Assembly: GCF_036492245.1 (NCBI RefSeq) | Contig: NZ_AP025286.1 | Span: 1,364,001 to 1,428,000 of the forward strand | DNA: 64,000 bases | Direction: 5' to 3' | From: Treponema bryantii | GTDB taxonomy: Bacteria > Spirochaetota > Spirochaetia > Treponematales > Treponemataceae | Part shown: positions 43,849 to 52,153 of the stretch, piece after piece | Layout of the letters: the number at the start of each line of letters is the position of its first letter | How positions within the stretch are numbered: the stretch's first letter is position 1 | Made by a program: the position numbers and the translations under genes | The notes under the pieces: generated by a model | Databases searched by the model: none | Seen by the model: only the letters and a program-made list of their open reading frames with translations | What the model was told of the DNA's origin: nothing

Positions 43849-43877
43849 AGAATATAGAAATAAGTGGATTATGTCAA
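43849..43877 (-). promoter_or_regulatory. Promoter of the tRNA-Leu/Gly/Gly operon
   Basis: Minus strand TTGACA-N17-TATTCT; -10 at 43854-43849, 41 bases before tRNA-Leu. Confidence 0.8.
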
Positions 43878-43916
43878 GATATGAGCATTGTTTTTATTAG
43901 ATTTTCATAATTTTTC

Positions 43917-43944
43917 TTGAAAGCATGAAATAGTATGATAAAAT
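43917..43944 (+). promoter_or_regulatory. Promoter of the adenylate cyclase gene (leaderless arrangement)
   Basis: TTGAAA-N16-TAAAAT; the -10 ends 6 bases before the ATG at 43951, and no Shine-Dalgarno is present. Confidence 0.45.
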
Positions 43945-43950
43945 AAAATA

Positions 43951-45480
43951 ATGGAGTTAAACAAAAAGTTAATTGCAAAAATGACAGCAATATACGGTCT
44001 TATTGTTGTTGTTTCCAATATGATTGCAGTTCTGGTTCCTCAGTTTATTTCTATTCCAGTTTTTGATGAAGACAATATTGAAAAGTGGGAAAGCTTTTTA
44101 AGACAGAATAATCTTTCTATGATTGCAATGCTGTTCGCATTTCTAATACCTGCTTTCGTTTGTATAATTTATGCTAAACGTATTTTTAAAACCGATGAAA
44201 AAATAGTTAAAAATATAGCTGAAATTCCATCTGTTTTTTCTCTTTCATCAGTTATAGGATGGAATGTTTACTAATTAATTGAAATTCCATTTGTTCTTTA
44301 TGCAAAATCATATTTTGGGATTCATATAAAAGCGATTCTTATTTCCAGCTGGGGATTTGCTCTTTTTTCGGGAATGACAGCCTGGACTTTATGCTATCTT
44401 CCTATTGAAATATTGAATCGAACAGTTCTTCTTCCAAAGGTCTTTCCCGAAGGTCATATTTCAAGACAGAACTTTTCTGTACGTCCTTCTTTTAAGCATC
44501 TTATGCTTTACTGTTTTATGGTCTCTTCTGTTTTTCCTGTTATTATTCTGCTTTCAAGCCTAATATCAGTTCAGATAAATAATGGACTTGCAATTAACAG
44601 GGGTGTTATTTTTGTTTCAGTACTGCTTTTAATAATTGCTTTTACAATAACAATAAGCCTTTCAAACCTGATATTGAATCCACTGAAAAATTTGACTGAA
44701 GCATCAAAAAGAATTCAAAGCGGAGATTATAAAACAAGGGTAGGGATTGTTACTGCAGATGAGTTAGGGCTTCTTGCAGACAGTTTTAATGACATGTCGG
44801 ACTCCCTTGCAGAAAAAGAGTTTATGCGGGATACCTTCGGTAAGGTTGTTGATCCTGAAGTCCGGGATTATCTGATGGGGAATGGAAAAGAATCTCTGGG
44901 AACAACGCTTGGAGGTGAAACCCGCGAAGTAACAGTTCTGTTTTGTGATATAAGAAGCTTTACTGCTATGAGTGAAAAAATGGAAGCGTCTGCAGTAGTA
45001 CAGCTTTTGAATAAATATTTTACTGCGTTTGGAAAATGTATTACAGCTCATCATGGAATCATAAATAAATATATTGGTGATGCAATTATGGCAATTTTCG
45101 GAGCTCCTGTTAGTTCAAATAACAGTGCAAAAGATGCCCTTGATGCTGCTTTAGATATGAGAAAAGCTCTTGTTGAAGTGAATAAGGATTTTGAAGCAGA
45201 GGGCCTTCCTCAGCTAAAGTTTGGTATTGGAATTCATACTGGTCCTGTTTTTGCAGGAACAATAGGAGCAGCTAATCGTATGGAATATACTGTAATTGGG
45301 GATACTGTAAACACTGCCAGTCGGCTCGAATCTCTTTGTAAAACCTATACGACTGATTTGCTGCTTTCAGAAGCGTCTGCAGAAAGAATTGATGAAAATA
45401 ATGAACTTGATTTTATTGCAGATGCTCAAATCCGCGGAAAAACTGATACAATGAAGCTTTATACAGTTAGAAAAAAATAA
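43951..45480 (+). pseudogene. Membrane-bound class III adenylate/guanylate cyclase with an in-frame stop at codon 108
   Basis: The reading frame runs from ATG 43951 to 45480 (509 codons) without a shift, but TAA at 44272-44274 interrupts it. Before it: two hydrophobic segments (YGLIVVVSNMIAVLVPQF, MIAMLFAFLIPAFVCIIYA). After it the same frame continues LIEIPFVLYAKSYFG with more membrane helices, a HAMP domain (LILNPLKNLTEASKRIQSGDY) and a class III cyclase domain with metal-binding VLFCDIRSFTAMSE and GDAIMAIFGAP, and YTVIGDTVNTASR. Catalytic residues look intact. Possible outcomes: recent nonsense mutation, base-call error, readthrough, or restart at ATG 44374 giving a 368-residue cyclase with fewer helices. 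Confidence 0.85.
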
Positions 45481-45522
45481 TAAAAAAAATTAAAAAAATT
45501 GTTAAAAAATGCACTAAAGCAC

Positions 45523-45551
45523 TTGATTAAAAGTTATGTTTCATGTATATT
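45523..45551 (+). promoter_or_regulatory. Promoter of the tRNA-Lys/His/Arg cluster
   Basis: TTGATT-N17-TATATT with an upstream TG (extended -10). Predicted start near 45558, 21 bases before tRNA-Lys. Confidence 0.75.
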
Positions 45552-45578
45552 CATTATCACTAAGTCACTTACGACTTC

Positions 45579-45651
45579 GGGCCATTAGCTCAGCTGGTAG
45601 AGCAACAGACTCTTAATCTGTGGGTCGCAGGTTCGATCCCTGCATGGCTCA
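45579..45651 (+). tRNA. tRNA-Lys(CUU)
   Basis: GGGCCAT...ATGGCTC acceptor with one G-T pair and discriminator A; anticodon arm ACAGA-CTCTTAA-TCTGT, anticodon CTT; T arm GTTCGATCC. CCA not encoded. Confidence 0.96.
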
Positions 45652-45654
45652 TTA

Positions 45655-45687
45655 AAGCTTCTTGCCAAAAACAAGGAGCTTTTTTTT
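45655..45687 (+). terminator. Terminator-like hairpin between tRNA-Lys and tRNA-His
   Basis: AAGCTTCTTG-CCAAAAA-CAAGGAGCTT plus a T run. Only 5 bases separate it from tRNA-His. Confidence 0.8.
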
Positions 45688-45692
45688 AATAC

Positions 45693-45765
45693 GGTGCCTA
45701 TAGTTCAGCGGTAGAGCGCCAGATTGTGGATCTGGTTGTCGTCGGTTCGATCCCGACTAGGCACC
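45693..45765 (+). tRNA. tRNA-His(GUG)
   Basis: Acceptor GTGCCTA/TAGGCAC preceded by the extra G (position -1) characteristic of tRNA-His, facing discriminator C. Anticodon arm CCAGA-TTGTGGA-TCTGG, anticodon GTG. Confidence 0.96.
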
Positions 45766-45768
45766 CTG

Positions 45769-45803
45769 GGTGCAGGAAATAAACTTCTTGCACCTTTTTT
45801 TTT
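45769..45803 (+). terminator. Terminator-like hairpin between tRNA-His and tRNA-Arg
   Basis: GGTGCAGGAA-ATAAAC-TTCTTGCACC (10 pairs, one G-T) followed by nine T. A small extra palindrome TGGCAATTTTGCCA (45806-45819) lies before tRNA-Arg. Confidence 0.85.
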
Positions 45804-45823
45804 GATGGCAATTTTGCCAGAAT

Positions 45824-45897
45824 GCGCCTGTAGCTCATCTGGATAGAGCACCGGACTTCGAATCCGGTGGTAGGAGGTTCGAATCCTCTCAGACGCA
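45824..45897 (+). tRNA. tRNA-Arg(UCG)
   Basis: GCGCCTG...CAGACGC acceptor with discriminator A; anticodon arm CCGGA-CTTCGAA-TCCGG, anticodon TCG; T arm GTTCGAATC. The fourth acceptor pair is C-A as written. Confidence 0.94.
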
Positions 45898-45912
45898 TAA
45901 ATTGATTTCCAT

Positions 45913-45952
45913 AAAAAAGGGGCTGTCCATTTCAATATGGACAGCCCCTTTT
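45913..45952. terminator. Strong two-way terminator between tRNA-Arg and the ABC operon
   Basis: AAAAGGGGCTGTCCAT-TTCAAT-ATGGACAGCCCCTTTT, a perfect 16-base stem with A and T runs on its two sides. Confidence 0.95.
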
Positions 45953-45972
45953 AAATTGTATTTGCTTTCTAT

Positions 45973-47433
45973 TTATTTTTCGATTGCATACATACCGACT
46001 AATTCTGGGAAATCGTAATTCTTTTCAATGAAGTATCTTAAATCGAAATCTTCATGTGTTACAACAACCAGAATTGTTGCATGGCTTGCAAGATAATCTG
46101 AAATTACCTTCATTACATTCAACCGTGTGTCAAAGTCAATATGTGCAAATGGTTCATCCAGAAGGAGGATGTCAGGCTTTGCAGTCAAAGCACGGGCAAT
46201 ATCCATACGCTTCATTTCGCCGGAAGAAAGCATCTGTGGCTTACAGTCAAGGTGAGCTTTTGTAAGGCCAACCTTTTCCAGGTTTTCAGCAAGTTCTTCA
46301 ATAGTTCCTTCGTTTCCTGCATTAACAATCTGCTGGAATGAATCGCGGATTTTTAAATCCGGGAAGAACGAGAAACGGGAATCCTGCTGAACAACAGCCA
46401 TTCTCTTTCTGAAAGGCTTGAATACCTTAGGGTCACGGCCATTTTCATATGGCTTAAGCGCAACAAGGTCGTTACCTTCCATAAGAATCTGACCGGAAGT
46501 TTCATCAAGAAGACGCAAAATTGCTTTAATAGTACTTGATTTACCGCATCCAGAAGGTCCTGTAATACCGTAAATTGTAGAACGCTCAAATGTAAGGTTC
46601 AGGCCTTCAAAAGCAGTGAACTTTCTTTCACCAAACAGACCGCGCTTATTATAGCGCTGAGCAACGTTCTTCAATTCAATGGCAGAACCCGAAGCACCTT
46701 TTTTAGCCTCTGGTTTTTCGTATCCTTCCATTTCTGGAAGCTGTTCAATCTTGCTGAGAACGCCATCTTCGAGCTTATATGCGTCTGTAAGAGTAAGGCG
46801 CTTAATAAAGTCGAGGTCATGGCTAACCATAAGGAATGTCTTTGTCTTATCACAAAGGATTTCTTTGTTTAAGAATTCAACAAAGTTCTTTCTAAGGTTG
46901 CGGTCAAGGTTTACAGTTGGTTCATCAAGAAGAATAAGGTTACCTTTGCGTGAAAGCAGAATCATCAATGTAATACGCTGCATTTCACCACCAGAAACTT
47001 CATCCGGATAGAGGCGGGCAAATGCTTCAAAGTCCAGTGTAAAGAATTCCTTAAGGCGGCGTACAATCTCCGGCCGGCATCCAGGTGCCAGCAAGGCAAG
47101 GTTCTGATCAAGTGTTAATGCCGAGTTCATTACCTGCGCAGTTTCTGCAGGAATAAACATAAGGCCTGACTGTTCAATTTGAGTCCACTGATTAAAACCA
47201 AGTTTTTCACCATCAATATATGCATCAATTCCGTTTACCTTCATGCTTCCTTCAAACTTAAAGATATGCATTGGCAAAATTCCGGCAATTGATTTAAGAA
47301 AAACTGATTTACCAGTTCCGGTCGGTCCCATAATAACAGAAGCCGAACCTGCTTCAATTGAAAAATCACATTTGTTAAAAGTAATTCTATCTCTGAGATG
47401 AATACAAAAATCTTTTAATTCTACAGGTTTCAT
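45973..47433 (-). CDS. Oligopeptide-type ABC transporter, fused dual ATPase
   Basis: 486 residues with two nucleotide-binding domains in one chain, equal to a DppD-DppF fusion. NBD1: Walker A GPTGTGKS (about 35), signature VSGGEMQR (about 140), Walker B NLILLDEPTVNLD. NBD2 (from about 245): Walker A GPSGCGKS, signature LSSGEMKR, Walker B ILLLDEPFAHID. Both look catalytically complete. It powers uptake (or possibly export) through the two permeases encoded just upstream; the start overlaps the permease stop by 4 bases. The second signature begins LSSGE instead of LSGGE. Substrate unknown. Confidence 0.9.
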   Translation of the reverse strand: MKPVELKDFCIHLRDRITFNKCDFSIEAGSASVIMGPTGTGKSVFLKSIAGILPMHIFKFEGSMKVNGIDAYIDGEKLGFNQWTQIEQSGLMFIPAETAQVMNSALTLDQNLALLAPGCRPEIVRRLKEFFTLDFEAFARLYPDEVSGGEMQRITLMILLSRKGNLILLDEPTVNLDRNLRKNFVEFLNKEILCDKTKTFLMVSHDLDFIKRLTLTDAYKLEDGVLSKIEQLPEMEGYEKPEAKKGASGSAIELKNVAQRYNKRGLFGERKFTAFEGLNLTFERSTIYGITGPSGCGKSSTIKAILRLLDETSGQILMEGNDLVALKPYENGRDPKVFKPFRKRMAVVQQDSRFSFFPDLKIRDSFQQIVNAGNEGTIEELAENLEKVGLTKAHLDCKPQMLSSGEMKRMDIARALTAKPDILLLDEPFAHIDFDTRLNVMKVISDYLASHATILVVVTHEDFDLRYFIEKNYDFPELVGMYAIEK

Positions 47434-48236
47434 GCTTCCTCCTTCTTATCACCAAGTACAATAAGGAAAGCAGTACTTAAAGCAATCAGGATAACAGATG
47501 GGATCCAGAACATGGAAGGTGTTCCATCGAATCCTAAAAGTGTACGGCGGTACAAGGCAATTAAAGCACCAGGGCTTGTATGCTGTGGAGTACCAGTTGC
47601 TCCAAGACCTACCTGGATAACAAAGCCGAATGATGTATCAAGAACCAGAGTCTTAAGCAAAATGCCTGCAACAACACGCTTTAATGTATCTTTCATTAAT
47701 GCAGTTTTCATCAGAACAGAAAGGATTCTGCCCTTTGCAAAACCGTAAGAACGGAATGAAACGCTATATTTCTGATGATATAAATCAGAAAGTGGAATAG
47801 AAATACTTCTTACTGCTTCAGGCAAAACAGTTGCAGTAGATGCAAGTACAAACACAGCAAGTGAAAGGAATGCAGATGTATTACCTGAACTCTTTGCGAG
47901 AGCACCAGAAACTGGAGCATAACAGAAGAGGGCAATAAGAATAGAAGGAATTGATTCTATGGCATTCAAAATGTTTGAAAAGAAACGTCCTACTTTCAAT
48001 GATAAGACACTCAAAAAGCCAAGTATATAGCTGATGAGCATTGCAAAAATCATTGTAGAAACTAAAGTAATAGAGAGTTCTTTTACAGAGTTGAAGAGTA
48101 TGCGTATATAATCTGCATCACGCAATTCTTCTGAGAAAATACCACTAAACCATGTCCAGGGAAGCCATGAAATAATCAATGGCAAAATAAACAATACTAC
48201 TACAGTATATTTTAAGATGTTAAATTGCTTTTTCAT
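47430..48236 (-). CDS. ABC transporter permease, DppC-like (divergent)
   Basis: 268 residues with about six membrane helices (FNILKYTVVVLFILPLIISWLPW, TLVSTMIFAMLISYILGFLSVLSL, IESIPSILIALFCYAPVSG, FLSLAVFVLASTATVLPEAVRSI and two at the C-terminus). The coupling (EAA) region is seen as SFRSYGFAKGRILSVLMKTALMKDTLKRVV but departs from the family consensus. It pairs with the 48220 permease, overlapping its end by 17 bases, and with the dual ATPase, overlapping by 4. Direction of transport is inferred from the solute-binding-protein gene in the same operon. Confidence 0.82.
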   Translation of the reverse strand: MKKQFNILKYTVVVLFILPLIISWLPWTWFSGIFSEELRDADYIRILFNSVKELSITLVSTMIFAMLISYILGFLSVLSLKVGRFFSNILNAIESIPSILIALFCYAPVSGALAKSSGNTSAFLSLAVFVLASTATVLPEAVRSISIPLSDLYHQKYSVSFRSYGFAKGRILSVLMKTALMKDTLKRVVAGILLKTLVLDTSFGFVIQVGLGATGTPQHTSPGALIALYRRTLLGFDGTPSMFWIPSVILIALSTAFLIVLGDKKEEA

Positions 48237-49098
48237 ATACCCTCGGATAAATCAGGAATAGTATCGTTTTTACAAGGAACGATACAACAGCATTTATACA
48301 CAAAAGTACAAATACTGAAGTAACAAGAAGGTCAGTATTAGTCTGTACAAGAGCATCAATTAAATTACTTCCCAAGCCTGGGAAACTGTATGCAATTTCA
48401 GCAATTGTAACTGATCCAATAATTGCAGGAACCTTTCCTGCAAGATAAGGAATAAAGCGAGGTAAACTTGACTGGAAAAGATATCCAGAATAAGTACCTG
48501 GTAGCGGGAAGAATCTTCCAAGATTTCTTCCTAAAGTTGAGAAAACAATGGCATGTGTCTGATTTACCTGACTGATCATGTCTGTTTTCAAGAAGTTGGT
48601 AGCATCCCATGAAAGACCACCCAGAACAACAGTTACCAGAGCAATGAAAAAGAGTGGTACGCCGTTTCCAAAAGTTACATAAGCTACCCAGAAACCGATA
48701 AACAAAGGAATAGCAGCCAGAATAGAAGCAATAAAACTCCATACCTTTTCAATTTTTTCACCAGATTTCTTTGCAAAGTGTATAGCCATATATCTGCTGG
48801 TTACAGCATAAGATGAACATACAAGTGCAATTAAAATTACAAATGCCAGGGAAATCATTGCTAAAGGAAAAGTCTGAATGGCACCGGCTACAATAATCTG
48901 TCCAGATGTAAAGCCAACAGTCTTTGAATTGGCATTACCGGAAATAAAAAGTAAAAAAGAACGGCCTGCATCTGCATAAGCTTCAGCAGGGGCTCCAATT
49001 GATAGAAGATAAAGTAACGAGAGAACTAAAGTTCCTACCACGGCAAAAATAATGCCGTGGAGGAGCAATTCTCTAACTAAAAAGCGTAAGAATCGCAT
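48220..49098 (-). CDS. ABC transporter permease, DppB-like (divergent)
   Basis: 292 residues, about six membrane helices. The BPD_transp_1 core is recognised from AIQTFPLAMISLAFVILIALVC, the poorly conserved coupling loop SQVNQTHAIVFSTLGRNLG, and the conserved end LAGKVPAIIGSVTIAEIAYSFPGLGSNLIDALVQTNTDLL (E..F..PGLG of the DppB group). The loop lacks the usual ARAKG.S pattern, so it is an outlying member. It lies 14 bases after the solute-binding-protein gene. Confidence 0.82.
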   Translation of the reverse strand: MRFLRFLVRELLLHGIIFAVVGTLVLSLLYLLSIGAPAEAYADAGRSFLLFISGNANSKTVGFTSGQIIVAGAIQTFPLAMISLAFVILIALVCSSYAVTSRYMAIHFAKKSGEKIEKVWSFIASILAAIPLFIGFWVAYVTFGNGVPLFFIALVTVVLGGLSWDATNFLKTDMISQVNQTHAIVFSTLGRNLGRFFPLPGTYSGYLFQSSLPRFIPYLAGKVPAIIGSVTIAEIAYSFPGLGSNLIDALVQTNTDLLVTSVFVLLCINAVVSFLVKTILFLIYPRVYEKAI

Positions 49099-49112
49099 TA
49101 ATAACCTCTTAA

Positions 49113-50711
49113 TTAGTTATCAAATTTCCATTCTTCTGCAGACAAGAACGGGTTATCTGTTGCTATATAGACGTTAGTTAAGCCGCGAGAGTAAACATCT
49201 TTCTGAAGAGAACAAAGTCCAATTGTAGGAGACAATTCACAGATTTCTTTATTAAGTAAAAGAGTCTGTTTAATCCAGTCTGCTGTTACAACTTCTTTTT
49301 CCCATGTATCAAAAAGTGAATCAAGTTTTTTGTTTGCAATACCAGTGATGTTTTCTGAAGCGTTTGTTCTGTACAGGCTGCCCATTGTTGAATAAATGTT
49401 ATCAAAACCATCATAGTACATAAGAGCGAGTTCATAAGATTTCTCTTTGTATACCATTCTCTTAAATACCTGGTCACCAGTACGTTTAACTTCAACATTC
49501 AAACCGATAGCTTCAAGCTGTTTTGCGATACCATCTGCAAGCTGCTTACCGAATTCACCCATAGAGTCAGGATAGATAAGTTTTGCATTCTGTCCCTGAA
49601 CATCACCTGTCTTAGCAAGTTTCTTAGCCTTTGAAAGATCATATGGCATAAGATCTGGGAGTGGTGTATTAGCATACTCTGGAATATTTACTTCAAAAAG
49701 ATTTGATGGGAATGGACCGTAGTTGAGTACAACTCCTTCTTCCTGATCTGTAATTCCTGGAACGAGTTCTGTTCTGTTCAACGCAGTTGCCATAGCCTGG
49801 CGTCCTTCTGCTTTAGGGAACAATTCTGTATTGATTGCGAGGCTATAGAATGCATATGGCATATAAGAATTGATATCTACCTTTGACATTTTTGCAACTG
49901 TGTCACGATCCATAGGGTTAGTTTCAAGTACGAGATTTACACGACCTTTGCTCAATTCGTTCATACGAACGATAGGGTCGATTACACGTTTGATAACAAT
50001 TGATTCAACCTTTGGAACGTTTCTGAAGTAGAGACCATTCGCCTTGAATGTAAGCCACTTACCGATTTCCCAGCTCTGGAGCTTGTAAGGACCAGTTCCG
50101 ATTGGCTCTGTAGCGAAACGTCTTTCGAGTTCACCGTCACGCATATTTACATCCATATCTTTTCCTTCGAATCTTGAAGGAATGATTTTGAATGTAAGAA
50201 CAGGGTAAGCACGGAATTCAGGCATAGGATTTTTGAAAACAATCTGTACAGTCTTGTCATCAAGTGCTTCAACGCTTTCAATGAAAGAATTCAAGTAATC
50301 TCTTTTTGGAGAGTTATTTTCTTCAAGCACATAAGCGTTATAAGAATAAACAACATCTTCAGCGATAAGAGGGCTTTCATCATGCCATACTACATCTTCA
50401 CGAAGTGTAACTATATAAGTTTTCTTATCTTTCTGATTCTGCTCAATGCTTTCTGCAAGAGCAAGTTCTGTGTAAAGCTGATTTGTCTGAGGGTCAACTT
50501 CAAAGTTTGTAAGACCATCAAAAATCAATTCACTGACATTCATACCAGAAGTGTTCTGTTCCAGAACCGGATTGAGAGAATCTGGCAGTGTAGAAACAGC
50601 AGCTACAGCACCCTTTGGCTGTGCCTTCCAAATAACAACACCAACTACAGCAGCAACTACAACAAGTGCTGCTACGACAATAGAAATTATACTCTTCTTT
50701 CCTAATTTCAT
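49113..50711 (-). CDS. Extracellular solute-binding protein family 5 (oligopeptide type)
   Basis: 532 residues. The N-terminus is a hydrophobic anchor (residues 8-28, ISIVVAALVVVAAVVGVVIW) with no lipobox Cys, so the protein is either cleaved by signal peptidase I or stays tethered to the inner membrane. The SBP_bac_5 signature appears as LSDG-like LREDVVWHDESPLIAEDVVYSYNAYV (about 105) and IGTGPYKLQSWEIGKWLTFKAN (about 205), with the lobe ending QLEAIGLNVEVKRT. It would deliver a peptide-like ligand to the permeases encoded next. It starts 2 bases after the coiled-coil lipoprotein gene. Confidence 0.9.
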   Translation of the reverse strand: MKLGKKSIISIVVAALVVVAAVVGVVIWKAQPKGAVAAVSTLPDSLNPVLEQNTSGMNVSELIFDGLTNFEVDPQTNQLYTELALAESIEQNQKDKKTYIVTLREDVVWHDESPLIAEDVVYSYNAYVLEENNSPKRDYLNSFIESVEALDDKTVQIVFKNPMPEFRAYPVLTFKIIPSRFEGKDMDVNMRDGELERRFATEPIGTGPYKLQSWEIGKWLTFKANGLYFRNVPKVESIVIKRVIDPIVRMNELSKGRVNLVLETNPMDRDTVAKMSKVDINSYMPYAFYSLAINTELFPKAEGRQAMATALNRTELVPGITDQEEGVVLNYGPFPSNLFEVNIPEYANTPLPDLMPYDLSKAKKLAKTGDVQGQNAKLIYPDSMGEFGKQLADGIAKQLEAIGLNVEVKRTGDQVFKRMVYKEKSYELALMYYDGFDNIYSTMGSLYRTNASENITGIANKKLDSLFDTWEKEVVTADWIKQTLLLNKEICELSPTIGLCSLQKDVYSRGLTNVYIATDNPFLSAEEWKFDN

Positions 50712-50713
50712 AC

Positions 50714-52153
50714 TTAACGCATCCTTGTGATAAATGAACTATATACAACTACTTCACCAGAGTAATCTTCTGTCTTACCCTTATCGATTTCGAAGAAGTA
50801 GTTTGATCCCTTAAGCTGAGAACCAGCGTTCAATACTGGCCATGAGTTACCAACTCTTGAGCTGCGGCTAACAAGGTCTTTAAGATTATTCTTTTCGATC
50901 AGTTTTCCGCTCTTTGTATTTTCATTGAATACTCTAACATTTCTGTTATCCTTCAATGTAATTACAAGGTCATTCATTTCACCCTTAGGGATAGATACCA
51001 TACCCCACCAGTATTCAGCTTTCTTCTGCTTTGTAGCACTGAATTTTGCAGGACGAGATTTCTTGCTTTCTGCTGTAGAACCAGGAGCTGGGTTGAACAA
51101 ACCAATCATAAGAGGCATTACAGTCTTACCACGGCTTGCAATTTCCTTTTCTCTGGCAATTTCTTTGTTGATCTGAGCAATTTTTGCAGAGAGATCTTTT
51201 TTCTGCAAAGTAACTTCATCAAGTACATCCTGATCTACGTTCTTTTCATGCTTAGCAGCAAAGTCGAGGAGTTCGGCATAAATTGCATCGATATTCTTTT
51301 CGATTGACTGATAGTGCTCAAGGATTTCTTCGAGCTTGTAGTTACCATTTTCTTTGCCTGTCATCTGGCGGGCAAATTCTTCACCAATACGCTCTTTGTA
51401 TTCGTAAATCTTATCACGGTAAGCACCTTCAAGCTGAATAGCAACATCCTGGTTCAATTTCTTGAATCTCTTTTCAAATGCAGAAACACCAGCTGTTTTA
51501 CCAACTCCAGAATTATTTATAAGATTTCTAACTTCTGCTTCAGAATCAGCAAGACTTTCCTTAAATGAAGTCAACTCTTTAATTCTTTCATCAACATCTT
51601 CAATTTCTTTTATTCTGTCAGATTCTTCTACAGCATTCTTGCGTTTTGCTTCGATAGACTTACAAACATCAAGTTCCTTAGCAACAGTATTGTATTTGTC
51701 GCTCTTTCCGTAAATCTTTACAGATTGTGTATACATATTATTTGCATCATTCAGGTTTTCCTGAGATAAAAGAATATCAATACACTTTACAGACAAATCA
51801 ATACCTTTTTCTTTTACGTCTGCTGGAAGTTCCAGTGCTGGATCCAATGCCTTAAACTTAGCAAGTGCAGTATTAGATGCAGAAACCAGTTTTCCTGAAT
51901 TTTTTACACCATCTGTACCGTCAAGAGCATTTTTTCCGGCGTTGAACAAAGTAACGTAATTCAAATATTTTTTCTGCTTAGCAGGCTCTTCAATATCTGT
52001 CCAATATGCTGTAGCTGCATCAGGTCCTCTTGAATTCCAGGCATTGATACCTGCTGCAACATTAGGATCTCCATCAATAACTTCTGTAGATTCACATGAA
52101 ACTACCAGCGCTGTAAGTAAAACTGCAAATAAAACTTTTAATGATTTTTTCAT
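50714..52153 (-). CDS. Coiled-coil lipoprotein of the SUMF1/ABC operon
   Basis: 479 residues. Lipobox VVSC, Cys 20. Residues about 25-160 are helical and TPR-like (AAGINAWNSRGPDAATAYWTDIEEPAKQKKYLNYVTLFNAGKNALDG). Residues 165-350 are a long charged coiled coil (EESDRIKEIEDVDERIKELTSFKESL, LQKKDLSAKIAQINKEIAREKEIASRGK). A compact beta domain of about 130 residues ends the chain (YWWGMVSIPKGEMNDLVITLKD, NYFFEIDKGKTEDYSGEVVVYSSFITRM). It overlaps the SUMF1-type gene by 4 bases and lies 2 bases before the solute-binding-protein gene, so it is made in step with the transporter. It could be a membrane-bridging partner. No family recognised. Confidence 0.8.
   Translation of the reverse strand: MKKSLKVLFAVLLTALVVSCESTEVIDGDPNVAAGINAWNSRGPDAATAYWTDIEEPAKQKKYLNYVTLFNAGKNALDGTDGVKNSGKLVSASNTALAKFKALDPALELPADVKEKGIDLSVKCIDILLSQENLNDANNMYTQSVKIYGKSDKYNTVAKELDVCKSIEAKRKNAVEESDRIKEIEDVDERIKELTSFKESLADSEAEVRNLINNSGVGKTAGVSAFEKRFKKLNQDVAIQLEGAYRDKIYEYKERIGEEFARQMTGKENGNYKLEEILEHYQSIEKNIDAIYAELLDFAAKHEKNVDQDVLDEVTLQKKDLSAKIAQINKEIAREKEIASRGKTVMPLMIGLFNPAPGSTAESKKSRPAKFSATKQKKAEYWWGMVSIPKGEMNDLVITLKDNRNVRVFNENTKSGKLIEKNNLKDLVSRSSRVGNSWPVLNAGSQLKGSNYFFEIDKGKTEDYSGEVVVYSSFITRMR

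Noticed and set aside
44272-44274. Recoding of the cyclase stop as selenocysteine or by frameshift
   Set aside because: The codon is TAA, not TGA, and the frame is unchanged on both sides, so neither mechanism fits.
45698-45935. Minus-strand ORFs encoding phrases such as GIEPTTTRSTIWRSTAEL and GFEPPTTGFEVRCS
   Set aside because: They are antisense readings of tRNA-His and tRNA-Arg, a well-known source of false proteins.
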